Shown here in pieces: positions 1 to 8,189 of a DNA stretch of 64,000 nt. The notes under the pieces were generated by a model, which worked only from the letters and a program-made list of their open reading frames with translations, was not told the origin of the DNA and did not search any database. Position numbers and translations under genes: made by a program. The stretch lies in the NCBI RefSeq assembly GCF_000802305.1, contig NZ_JTDK01000002.1, positions 240,426 to 304,425 of the forward strand, in the 5' to 3' direction. This stretch comes from Microbacterium mangrovi. Its GTDB lineage: Bacteria; Actinomycetota; Actinomycetes; Actinomycetales; Microbacteriaceae. Numbering within the stretch: position 1 is the first letter of the stretch; each line of letters begins with the position of its first letter.

Positions 1-1
1 G

Positions 2-85
2 CGGGCCGGCCAGCTCACCACGCGCGCGGTGCGCGCCACCGTCATGGCCGCGCAGGCCCTCACCCGGCTCGAACTGAGCCTGTGA
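2..85 (+). CDS. C-terminal fragment of an upstream protein (partial)
   Basis: An open frame runs in from the left edge and stops at TGA 83-85. Only 27 residues are visible, ending in TRLELSL, and they look helical. The frame has the codon bias of the neighbouring genes and ends 22 bases before the lyase start. This suggests the first gene of the same operon, perhaps a regulator. The fragment is too short to assign a family. Confidence 0.5.
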   Translation, partial: RAGQLTTRAVRATVMAAQALTRLELSL

Positions 86-107
86 CCGGATCCCCGAAGG
101 TTTCGAC

Positions 108-1523
108 ATGACCGCTCTCGATGGAACGAACCTCACGATCGACGAGGCGCTGCGCCTGGGCGCGCAGGAGCATCCGGCGATCGAGGTCGACGCCCGCGCC
201 CGCGACCGGGTGGCGGCGTCCCACGCGCTGGCCACCGAGCTCGCCGGGCGACGCGCCGTCTACGGACGCACCACCGGCGTCGGCGCCAACCGCGACACGA
301 GCGTCGCGCAGGACGTCGCCACCGACCTGCGGCTGCTGCACAGCCACGCCACCGGCTCCGGAGAGCTCCTGGACGACCGCACCGTACGCACGGCGCTGAT
401 CATCCGGCTGAATCAGCTGCTGCGCGGCGGCTCCGGCATCCACCCCGACGTGATCGCCGCGCTGCACGCGGCGATCGCCGAGAATCGGATGCCGCGGGTG
501 CACGCGACCGGCGCGATCGGCACCGGAGACCTCAGCGCCCTGGCCGAGATCGCGCTGGCGCTGCTCGGCGACGAATCGCACGGGTCGCCGGCGTGGGACA
601 TCCATCCTGGCGATGCGCTGCCGTTCCTGTCGTCCAACGCGATGACCCTCGCGATGGCGTGCATCCAGATCGAGCGCCTGCGCCGGTGGCAGCGCTCGCA
701 GGCGTCGGTCGCGGCCCTGTCGTTCCTCGCTGTGCGCGCCTCCCGCGAGTGCCTGCAGCCGGAGGTGCAGGCCGCGCGTGGTCAGGCCGGTCAGGAGGAT
801 GCCGCCGGAGCCGTGCGGGCCCTCCTCGCCGACGTCCCGGTGACGCCGCTCCGCGTGCAGGACTCCTACGGGTTCCGCGCGTACCCGCAGGTCGCCGGAG
901 CCCTCGCGGCGGCCGGCGACGCCCTGGAGCGCGTCGTCGGCGCCGAGTTGGTCGCCGCCGCAGAGAACCCCCTCATCGACGCCGCGTCCGGGGATGCCTT
1001 CCACAACGGCAACTTCCACGGGCTGCCGGTCGCGCTGGCGACCGACCACGCCGGGCTCGCGCTCGCCTCGACCGGGCAGCTCTCGGTGGCGCGGCTGACC
1101 GAGCTCTCCAACCCCGAGATGACCGGTCTCGGCTCGTTCCTCGGCACCGGCGCCCCCGGCGCGAGCGGCGTCATGCTGCTCGAGTACAACCAGGCCGCCG
1201 CGCAGGCCGAGCTGCGCCACAGCGCCCAGCCCGCCTCCCTCGGATCCGTCGTGATCTCGCGCGGCGTGGAGAACCACTCGAGCTTCTCCACCCAGGCCGT
1301 CGGCAACCTGCGCCGGGGTCTGGATGCCGCCTTCGACGTGCTCGCCTGCGAACTGCTCGCGGCGCTGCGCGCCGTCGAGCTGCACGGCGACCGTCTCGAC
1401 CCGCAGCGACCCCTCGGCGCGTTCGTCGCCGCCCTGGTCCCCCTCCTCGGCCACGACCACGCCGACCGTTCCCTGTCCGAGGACCTCGCCGCCGCGCGCG
1501 GATACCTCGACTCCCCCGCCTGA
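108..1523 (+). CDS. HAL/PAL-family aromatic amino acid lyase, atypical MIO site
   Basis: This 471-residue protein belongs to the histidine/phenylalanine ammonia-lyase family, which removes ammonia from an aromatic amino acid using a self-made MIO cofactor. Visible family features are the Tyr loop YGRTTG (Tyr52), the ENPL segment with GNFHG, and QDSYGFR followed by PQVAGA, matching the QDPYSLR block of HAL. The segment that normally carries Ala-Ser-Gly reads Gly138-Thr139-Gly140 (bases 519-527), inside IGTGDLSALAE. The MIO precursor serine is therefore absent, although the flanking GDL is kept. The chain is a little shorter than HAL (about 500-510). GAAGG at 96-100 supports the ATG. The MFS transporter 83 bases downstream probably moves its substrate or product. 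Family membership is firm; activity as a lyase is uncertain. Confidence 0.85.
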   Translation: MTALDGTNLTIDEALRLGAQEHPAIEVDARARDRVAASHALATELAGRRAVYGRTTGVGANRDTSVAQDVATDLRLLHSHATGSGELLDDRTVRTALIIRLNQLLRGGSGIHPDVIAALHAAIAENRMPRVHATGAIGTGDLSALAEIALALLGDESHGSPAWDIHPGDALPFLSSNAMTLAMACIQIERLRRWQRSQASVAALSFLAVRASRECLQPEVQAARGQAGQEDAAGAVRALLADVPVTPLRVQDSYGFRAYPQVAGALAAAGDALERVVGAELVAAAENPLIDAASGDAFHNGNFHGLPVALATDHAGLALASTGQLSVARLTELSNPEMTGLGSFLGTGAPGASGVMLLEYNQAAAQAELRHSAQPASLGSVVISRGVENHSSFSTQAVGNLRRGLDAAFDVLACELLAALRAVELHGDRLDPQRPLGAFVAALVPLLGHDHADRSLSEDLAAARGYLDSPA

Positions 1524-1606
1524 CCCCCGGCCAGGCATCCGTCCCTCCCTCCCACCCGACCCACCGGCTTCCCGGCCCGAACCTTCCGACGACGCAAAGG
1601 ATCGAC

Positions 1607-2935
1607 ATGAACATCGCCACCACCGACGAGGCCCAGGAGCCCGTCCCCGAAGGAATGGTCGCCCTCGACCAGATCCCCTTCGGGCGCTTCCACTTCAAGG
1701 TCACCGTGATGACCTTTGGGGCGAACTTCTCCGACGGCTACGCGCTCGGCATCATCGGCAGCGCCCTGCCGATGATCACCACGCAGTGGGGCCTGAACGG
1801 CTTCTGGCAGGGGATGCTGGCGAGCTCCGCCCTCATCGGCCTGTTCTTCGGCTCGCTGATCCTCGGCCGGGTGAGCGACCGCATCGGCCGGCAGCGCGTC
1901 TACGTGCTCAACTTCGTGCTGATCGCGGCGGCATCCCTCGCCCAGTTCTGGGCGCCCAACGTCGAGATCCTGTTCGTGCTGCGCCTGCTCATCGGCTTCG
2001 GGCTCGGCGCCGACTACGCGGTCGGCCCGACGCTGCTGAGCGAGTTCGCGCCGCGCAAGTCCCGCGGCCTCATGCTGGCGTCGCTGACCGTGCTGTGGAC
2101 GGTCGGCTACGTGATCGCCAACATCATCGGCGCATACGTGAACGTCGGACCGGACACCTGGCGGTGGCTGCTGGCATCCGGCTTCATCCCGGCCCTGTTC
2201 GTGCTGATCGTGCGCATCGGATCGCCCGAGTCGCCGGGCTGGCTCATCAGCAAGGGGCGCGGCGAGGAGGCCAAGCACATCGCCGCGAAGTACCTGAACA
2301 CCGGCAACGTCTACATCCCCGCCGCCCACCTGGAGGAGAAGAGCAGCTACGCCGAGCTGTTCAGCCCCGAGCTGCGCAAGAGCACGTGGTTCGGCATCCT
2401 CTTCTACAGCTTCCAAGTGCTGCCGTACTTCGCGATCTACACGTTCGTGTACACGATCCTCGAGGCGATGAAGGTGCACGACGCGAACCTGCAGAACCTG
2501 GTGATCAACCTGTTCCTGCTCGCCGGTGGCATCGCCGGTCTGTGGGCGATCCAGAAGTTCCCGCGCCGCGGCTTCACGTTCTGGACGTTCGTGATCATGG
2601 CGGTGATGCTGGTGCTGCTCGGCATCCTCTCCGGCGCATCGGCGTGGCTGATGCTGATCCCGTTCGTCATCTACTCGTTCGTGATGTCGGGCGCCTCGAA
2701 CATCACCCAGGTGTACCCGCCGGAGCTGTTCCCGACCCACCTGCGCGGCAGCGGCGTCGGCCTCCTGAACGCCACCAGCCGCATCGCCTCGGCGATCGGC
2801 ACGTTCTTCCTGCCGATCAGCCTGGAGAAGTGGGGCGTGTCGGTATCGATGTACTGGCTCGCCGGCGTCCTCGCCCTCGGCGCCCTGGTGACGTGGGCCT
2901 GGGCCCCTGCCACAGAGTCCAAGAAGCTGGTCTGA
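1607..2935 (+). CDS. MFS transporter, sugar/aromatic-acid symporter type
   Basis: A 442-residue inner-membrane carrier with about 12 hydrophobic segments. The first cytoplasmic loop carries a motif-A-like RVSDRIGRQR, and a PESPGWL segment after TM6 matches the PESPRWL signature of the sugar porter and aromatic-acid symporter subfamilies. AAAGGA at 1596-1601 lies five bases before ATG 1607; the frame is open further upstream but has no better site. Because it follows the lyase gene closely on the same strand, it probably imports an aromatic amino acid or exports the resulting acrylate. The substrate is inferred from context only. Confidence 0.85.
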   Translation: MNIATTDEAQEPVPEGMVALDQIPFGRFHFKVTVMTFGANFSDGYALGIIGSALPMITTQWGLNGFWQGMLASSALIGLFFGSLILGRVSDRIGRQRVYVLNFVLIAAASLAQFWAPNVEILFVLRLLIGFGLGADYAVGPTLLSEFAPRKSRGLMLASLTVLWTVGYVIANIIGAYVNVGPDTWRWLLASGFIPALFVLIVRIGSPESPGWLISKGRGEEAKHIAAKYLNTGNVYIPAAHLEEKSSYAELFSPELRKSTWFGILFYSFQVLPYFAIYTFVYTILEAMKVHDANLQNLVINLFLLAGGIAGLWAIQKFPRRGFTFWTFVIMAVMLVLLGILSGASAWLMLIPFVIYSFVMSGASNITQVYPPELFPTHLRGSGVGLLNATSRIASAIGTFFLPISLEKWGVSVSMYWLAGVLALGALVTWAWAPATESKKLV

Positions 2936-2946
2936 GCCGGGTCCCC

Positions 2947-2985
2947 GCGTCCCCCGTGCCGCCGGTCAGGCGGCGCGGGGGACGC
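2947..2985. terminator. Bidirectional terminator between convergent genes
   Basis: A 17-base-pair stem (2947-2963 with 2969-2985, one G-T pair) closes a five-base loop. It lies between the MFS gene and the convergent ABC ATPase gene. The loop contains the reverse complement of the ATPase stop codon (2966-2968), so one arm encodes the last residues of that protein. No T-run follows, as is common in high-GC actinobacteria. Confidence 0.7.
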
Positions 2986-4645
2986 TGTCCAGCAGCAGCC
3001 GGGTGTACTCGTGCCGGGGGTCCAGGAGCAGCTGCTCCGTGGGTCCCTGCTCCACGATCTCGCCGCGGCGCATCACGACGGTCTCGTCGCACACTCGCCG
3101 CACGACCCCGAGGTCGTGGCTGATGAACATCACGGTGAGACCGCGCTCGCGGCGCACGGATGCCACCATGTCGAGCACCTGGGCCTGCACCGAGACGTCC
3201 AGCGCGCTGGTGGCCTCGTCCATCACGAGCACGTCCGGCTCGATCGCGATGGCCCGGGCGATCGCGACCCGCTGCCGCTGACCGCCCGACAGCGTCTTCG
3301 GACGCGCCTGCGCATGCGTCTCGCCGAGCCCGACGGCCTCCAGCAGGTCCCGCACGCGCTTCTTGGCGTCGGCGGTGCTCAGCGACGTGTGCAGGTGCAG
3401 GACGTCCTCGATCGCGCGGCCGGCCGGGATGCGGGGATCCAGCGACAGGTACGGATCCTGGAACACCATCTGCACCGACTTCGCCCGCGCCAGCCGTTCG
3501 TCGCGGCCGCGCGGGGCGCGCGTGCGCTCGGCGCCGGCGATGCGGATGCCGCCGGCATCCGCCTCCTCGAGACCGACCACCATGCGCGCGAGCGTCGACT
3601 TGCCCGAACCGGACTCGCCGACCACCCCGAGCGATCCGCCGCGCGGGATCTGCAGCGAGGCGTCCCGCACCGCCTGCACCGGCGGCTTGCCGCGGCGCAG
3701 GTAGGTCTTGGAGACGCCGGAGACTTCGAGGGCGAGCGCGGTGGGGGCGGTCGACCCGGGGTCCTGCCCTTCGCTCCCCACGCCTCCTCCGGCCGTCGCT
3801 GACGCGACGCCCGGAGCCTCGCGGCGCGGGGCCCCAAGCTCAGGGCGCAGCGATGCCGGCGCCGGCGGGACGTCCACCGTGGGGGTCGCGGCGACGAGAC
3901 GCTGCGTGTACGGCTGGGCCGGCGCGAAGAACACCTGCCGCGCGTCGCCCTGCTCGACGATGTTCCCGCCCTGCATCACGTACACGCGGTCGCAGATGGA
4001 GGCCGCGAGGTTCAGGTCGTGGGTGATGAACAGCATCCCCATTCCCCGCTCGGCGCGCTGCGTGGCCAGCACCTGGATGATCTCCGCCTGGGTCGTGACA
4101 TCCAGCGCGGTCGTCGGCTCGTCGCAGATGAGCAGCTTCGGCGACGAGGTGAGCGCCCCCGCGATCATGACGCGCTGCAGCATCCCGCCGGAGAACTCGT
4201 GCGGGAACTGCTTCAGGTGCGCCTCCGGGTCGGGCAGCTGCACGGCGCGCAGCAGCTCGATCGCGCGGGCACGGGCCTCGGCCGGCGACTTGCGCTCCAC
4301 GAGCTGCAGCGTCTCGGTCATGTGGTCGCCGATGGTGCGCATCGGGTTGATGCCGGCCCGGGGATCCTGGAAGATCATCGCCGCGGTGTTGCGGCGGACG
4401 TCGAGGATGCGGGCCTCGCTCGCCCCGACGACCTCCTTGCCGTCGACCGTCACCGATCCGCCGAAGGTCGCGGACTCGGGCCACAGGGCCAGGGCCATCC
4501 GCGCGGTCAGCGACTTGCCCGACCCGGATTCCCCGACCAGTCCCACCGTCTCGCCGGCATCCACGTGCAGCGTGATGCCGTGCAGCAGCTCGGTGCCGTT
4601 CGGCAGGGTCAGCGTGAGATCACGCACATTCAGGAGCGGGTTCAT
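2966..4645 (-). CDS. Dipeptide/oligopeptide ABC transporter, fused double ATPase (DppD-DppF type)
   Basis: This 559-residue cytoplasmic protein joins the two ATPase subunits of a peptide/nickel importer in one chain. The N-terminal half has Walker A GESGSGKS, signature FSGGMLQR and Walker B LLICDEPTTALD. The C-terminal half has a second GESGSGKS, signature LSGGQRQRVAIARA and VLVMDEATSALD. A Pro/Ala-rich linker of about 60 residues joins the halves. Its ATG overlaps the stop of the preceding permease gene (ATGA, 4642-4645), indicating translational coupling. It is the last gene of the amidohydrolase-SBP-permease-permease-ATPase operon. The fused form is common in actinobacteria. Confidence 0.93.
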   Translation of the reverse strand: MNPLLNVRDLTLTLPNGTELLHGITLHVDAGETVGLVGESGSGKSLTARMALALWPESATFGGSVTVDGKEVVGASEARILDVRRNTAAMIFQDPRAGINPMRTIGDHMTETLQLVERKSPAEARARAIELLRAVQLPDPEAHLKQFPHEFSGGMLQRVMIAGALTSSPKLLICDEPTTALDVTTQAEIIQVLATQRAERGMGMLFITHDLNLAASICDRVYVMQGGNIVEQGDARQVFFAPAQPYTQRLVAATPTVDVPPAPASLRPELGAPRREAPGVASATAGGGVGSEGQDPGSTAPTALALEVSGVSKTYLRRGKPPVQAVRDASLQIPRGGSLGVVGESGSGKSTLARMVVGLEEADAGGIRIAGAERTRAPRGRDERLARAKSVQMVFQDPYLSLDPRIPAGRAIEDVLHLHTSLSTADAKKRVRDLLEAVGLGETHAQARPKTLSGGQRQRVAIARAIAIEPDVLVMDEATSALDVSVQAQVLDMVASVRRERGLTVMFISHDLGVVRRVCDETVVMRRGEIVEQGPTEQLLLDPRHEYTRLLLDSVPRAA

Positions 4646-5505
4646 GCCGGCACCTCTCCGCCGATCCGGTCGGACATCTCTTCACCGATGACGTTCACCG
4701 ACACGACGGCGAGCACCACCGCGACGGCGGGGACGATCGCCGGCAGGAACGCGCCCGACACGATGCCCGCCTGGGCCTCGTTGATCATGGCGCCCCAGTC
4801 GGGGGTGGGCGGCTGGACGCCGAGCCCGAGGAACGACAGGCCGGCGAGTTCGGCGAGCACGTATCCGAAGTTGAGGGTGGACTGCGCACCCACCACGGGG
4901 GTGATGTTGGGCATCACGCGGCGCAGCGCGATCCACGGACCGCCGAACCCCTGCACCCGGTACGCCGAGACGTAGGGGCGGGTGCGCTCCGCCTGCACCA
5001 GCGCTCGGGTGAGCCGGGCGACGTAGGGGGTGTACGCGATGCACATCGCGATCACCGGCGCCACCAGCCCCTTGCCGAACAGGGCGACGGCGATGATGGC
5101 GATCAGCAGCGACGGGAACGCGAACAGCACGTCGAAGGCGCGGCCGAGCACGCTGTCGAGCCAGCCGCCCTTCCAGCCGGCGGCCAGGCCCAGCAGCATG
5201 CCGAGGACCGTCGAGCCGATGACGACCAGCAGCGGGCCGAGGAGGGCGGTGCGACCGCCCCACATGGTGCGGCTCAGCGTGTCGCGGCCGAGGTTGTCGG
5301 TGCCGAGCCAGTGCTGCGGCGACGGGCCGGCGTTGATGGCCGCGTAGTCGATCTGGTCGGGCGGATACGGCGCCAGCCAGGGTGCGAAGACGGCCGCGAT
5401 GACGAGCACCGCGAGGACCGCCACGGCGATCCAGAACGTGGTGCTGGCCACGGGCATGCGGGGTGCGCGCAGAACGCGCAGCGCGGTGGTGGGTGAGGTC
5501 GTCAT
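4642..5505 (-). CDS. ABC transporter permease, DppC/OppC type
   Basis: A 287-residue membrane protein with an N-terminal TM segment (WIAVAVLAVLVIAAVFAPWL), then the typical GTDNLGRD motif of DppC permeases, then the five-helix BPD permease core. The EAA-type loop with a conserved glycine lies near residue 200. The ATG at 5505 overlaps the upstream permease stop (ATGA), so the longer open frame upstream is not used. It pairs with the DppB-type protein to form the channel. The substrate is unknown; the operon context suggests a peptide or amide. Confidence 0.92.
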   Translation of the reverse strand: MTTSPTTALRVLRAPRMPVASTTFWIAVAVLAVLVIAAVFAPWLAPYPPDQIDYAAINAGPSPQHWLGTDNLGRDTLSRTMWGGRTALLGPLLVVIGSTVLGMLLGLAAGWKGGWLDSVLGRAFDVLFAFPSLLIAIIAVALFGKGLVAPVIAMCIAYTPYVARLTRALVQAERTRPYVSAYRVQGFGGPWIALRRVMPNITPVVGAQSTLNFGYVLAELAGLSFLGLGVQPPTPDWGAMINEAQAGIVSGAFLPAIVPAVAVVLAVVSVNVIGEEMSDRIGGEVPA

Positions 5506-6518
5506 CGGGCTGACGCTCCTGCCGCGGATCGGGGGTCGATGAGGGGTTCGAGGATGTCGATGATCGCGTTGACCACGAGGAACGCGGTCACCACGAGCAG
5601 CACGATCGCCTGCACGACGGGGAAGTCGAGTCGGTCCACGGACTGCACGAGCAGGTTTCCGATGCCGGAGATGCCGAACGCGGTCTCCACGATCGACGTC
5701 GCCACCAGCAGACCCGCGATGAGCGGGCCGCCGACGGTGACGATGGGACGCAGCGCGTTGCGGAACACGTGCCGGCGCACCACCGCGCCGCGGCTGAGTC
5801 CGCGGGAGCGCGCCACCTCGACGTGCTCCCGGCCGTACTGCTCCACCATCGCCGACCGGGTCACCTTGCCGACGATCACGACGAAGACGATCGTCAGCGC
5901 GAGGGCGGGCAGGGTCAGGTGGTAGATCATGTCGAAGAAGCCCTGACCGGTCCCGAAGCTCGGGAACCAGCCGAGTTCGACCGCGAAGATCGCGATGAGC
6001 ACGATCGAGCCGACGAACGACGGGATCGCCGACAGGATCGTCAGCGCGATGAGCGTGACGCGGTCGGCGGGCTTGCCGCGCTTGCTCGCGGCGAGGATGC
6101 CGGCCAGCAGGCCCAGCACGACGATCAGCACCGCGGCCATCGCCACGAGCATCACGGTGGTCGGCATCCGGCTCGCGATGACGGTGGACACCGGCTGGCG
6201 GTACTGCAGGGACCAGCCGAAGTCGCCGTGCAGCATCCCCGTCACCCAGTTCACGTACTGCTGCCACGGGGGCAGGTTCAGCCCGTACTGCTCGGTGATC
6301 GCCTTGATGGCGTCCGGGTTGGGGCGGCGCCCGCGCAGCAGGAACCGCACCGGGTCGCCGGGCACCAGGAACCGGCAGAAGAAGACGAGCAGGGTCACGA
6401 TCCACAGCGTCAGCAGCAGGCTGCCGAGCTTGCCGGCCAGGCGCCGGAGGAAGGCGGACGTGCGCCCTCCTCCGGCGACCGGCAGCGTCACCGCGGTGAC
6501 GGTGTCAGCGCTTGCCAA
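5502..6518 (-). CDS. ABC transporter permease, DppB/OppB type
   Basis: A 338-residue permease with six hydrophobic segments. An N-terminal TM (LGSLLLTLWIVTLLVFF) is followed by the periplasmic segment PGDPVRF typical of DppB, and there is an EAA-like loop ending in AMVEQYGREHVEVARSRGL. The start drawn is a TTG at 6518, which overlaps the last 14 bases of the binding-protein gene. GTG at 6491 is an alternative; neither has a strong SD, so coupling to the upstream gene is likely. It is the partner of the DppC-type permease. Confidence 0.88.
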   Translation of the reverse strand: MASADTVTAVTLPVAGGGRTSAFLRRLAGKLGSLLLTLWIVTLLVFFCRFLVPGDPVRFLLRGRRPNPDAIKAITEQYGLNLPPWQQYVNWVTGMLHGDFGWSLQYRQPVSTVIASRMPTTVMLVAMAAVLIVVLGLLAGILAASKRGKPADRVTLIALTILSAIPSFVGSIVLIAIFAVELGWFPSFGTGQGFFDMIYHLTLPALALTIVFVVIVGKVTRSAMVEQYGREHVEVARSRGLSRGAVVRRHVFRNALRPIVTVGGPLIAGLLVATSIVETAFGISGIGNLLVQSVDRLDFPVVQAIVLLVVTAFLVVNAIIDILEPLIDPRSAAGASAR

Positions 6519-8157
6519 TTGTCGCCGCCCACGGGTAGTAGAGGAACGCGACCGACGGCGAGGCGCCGGTGATCTTCTTGCCCAGGAACATCGTCATGGG
6601 GCCGGCGGCCAGCGGCAGCCAGGGCAGTTGCTCGTTGGTGATCTTCTGCGCCTGGGCCGACAGCACCGCGCGGGCCTCGGGGTCCTGGGTCTTGATGGCC
6701 TGGTTCACGATCTTGTCGTACGTCGGGTCGGACCAGTCGGCGTAGTTCGAGAACTGGCCGGTCTGCAGGATCGCGTACATCTCGAGCGGATCGGGGCTGG
6801 AGAGGTACCAGTTCGTGTAGAAGAGGTCGATTCCCTTGCGCGCGGTCGGGTCGCTGAACAGCGCCGAGTACTGCGCGGGCGTCACGGTGACGATCTTGGC
6901 CTTCATGCCGATCGACTGCAGCGCCGCCGCGGTGCCCTGCGACACGATGTTGAAGTCGTTGCCGATGGGGGCGGTCGCGATGGTCACGGTCTTGCCCTCG
7001 GCTCCGGCCTCCTTGACCAGCTGCTTGGCCTTGTCGAGGTTCAGCGGGTAGGTCTTCAGGTCGGCGAAGGCGCGCTTGGTCGTCTCGGCCGAGGCTCCCG
7101 ACCACACCGACTCGGTGGTGAGCGCGTTGGAGACCTGTCCGACGCCGCCGGTCGCGGCCTTGGTCATGCCCTGCCGGTCGAGGGCGGCCATGATCGCCTG
7201 GCGCACCTTCAGGTCTCCCAGCGCCCCCTTGAGGTTGGAGATGATGAGGCTGTTGACCGCCGTGTTCAGCCCGAAGTACAGGTTGCCCGCGCTCGTGTTC
7301 TGCAGCTGCGAGATCGCCTCGGTCGGAACCATGAACGAGCCGTCCACCGCGCCCGACTTGAGGGCGTTGACGCGGGCGGTGGCATCCTGCAGGAAGACGA
7401 ACTTGAACGTCTTGTTCTTCGCCATCAGGTCTTTGTCCCAGTAGGCGTCGTCGCGCGACAGCTGGATCGACTGGCCGGAGGTCCAGCTGTCGATCTTGTA
7501 GGGCCCGGTGCAGTCGACCAGCCCGGTCGAGTTGCCGTAGTTCTTGCCGGCCTTCTTCAGGTAGGCGGCCGACTCGACCACGCCGGGGGCGCTGCCCATC
7601 ATCAGGTTGAACTGCGAGTCCGGCTGGCTCTCGGTGACCGTCACCTGGGAGGGGCCGGTCTGCGTGATCGACGTCACGAACTTGTACACGTCCGCCCACG
7701 ACGACCCGACGGCGGGGTCCATGTGGCGCTTCATGGATGCCACGACATCCGCCGCCGTCATCGGGGTGCCGTCATGGAACTTCACGCCCTGGCGGAGGTT
7801 GTACACCCAGACGTTGGGCTTCGGGTGCTCGAACGAGGTGGCAAGGCTCGGGGAGAGCGTCCAGTCGGGGTTGAGGCGCAGCAGCGACTCGCACACGTTC
7901 GCGAGCACCTGGTTGTCCGGGTAGTCGAACGCGTACGCGTAGTCGAGCGACAGGGGCTCGGCGTAGACGGCCCAGGTGACGCTGTCGATGTCGCCGGACG
8001 GGGCTGCGGTGTTCGCGGTGATCTTGACCGCGTCGGGCGTCGCCGACGTGTTCGGGCTGCTCGACGACGAGCATCCGGCCAGGGCGAGGGCGGCGACGAG
8101 CGTGCCCGCGACCCCGGCGGCGATGCGCCCGCGGGCCTTTCGGAAGGGGGAGGTCAT
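6505..8157 (-). CDS. ABC transporter substrate-binding lipoprotein (SBP_bac_5, DppA/OppA type)
   Basis: A 550-residue exported solute-binding protein. The N-terminus is a basic n-region, a hydrophobic stretch and a lipobox LALAGC, so lipid anchoring at Cys about 26 is expected. The mature part has the family 5 layout, including the LRQGVKFHDGTPMTAADVV signature near residue 120. ATG 8157 follows a GAGCCGAAG region and begins the signal peptide; the open frame extends far upstream in shadow. It is the second gene of the operon, 32 bases after the amidohydrolase. The ligand is unknown; peptides, nickel or oligosaccharides are typical of the family. Confidence 0.92.
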   Translation of the reverse strand: MTSPFRKARGRIAAGVAGTLVAALALAGCSSSSSPNTSATPDAVKITANTAAPSGDIDSVTWAVYAEPLSLDYAYAFDYPDNQVLANVCESLLRLNPDWTLSPSLATSFEHPKPNVWVYNLRQGVKFHDGTPMTAADVVASMKRHMDPAVGSSWADVYKFVTSITQTGPSQVTVTESQPDSQFNLMMGSAPGVVESAAYLKKAGKNYGNSTGLVDCTGPYKIDSWTSGQSIQLSRDDAYWDKDLMAKNKTFKFVFLQDATARVNALKSGAVDGSFMVPTEAISQLQNTSAGNLYFGLNTAVNSLIISNLKGALGDLKVRQAIMAALDRQGMTKAATGGVGQVSNALTTESVWSGASAETTKRAFADLKTYPLNLDKAKQLVKEAGAEGKTVTIATAPIGNDFNIVSQGTAAALQSIGMKAKIVTVTPAQYSALFSDPTARKGIDLFYTNWYLSSPDPLEMYAILQTGQFSNYADWSDPTYDKIVNQAIKTQDPEARAVLSAQAQKITNEQLPWLPLAAGPMTMFLGKKITGASPSVAFLYYPWAATIGKR

Positions 8158-8189
8158 CTTCGGCTCCAGTTCGGTGGTTCGGGTCGGGT

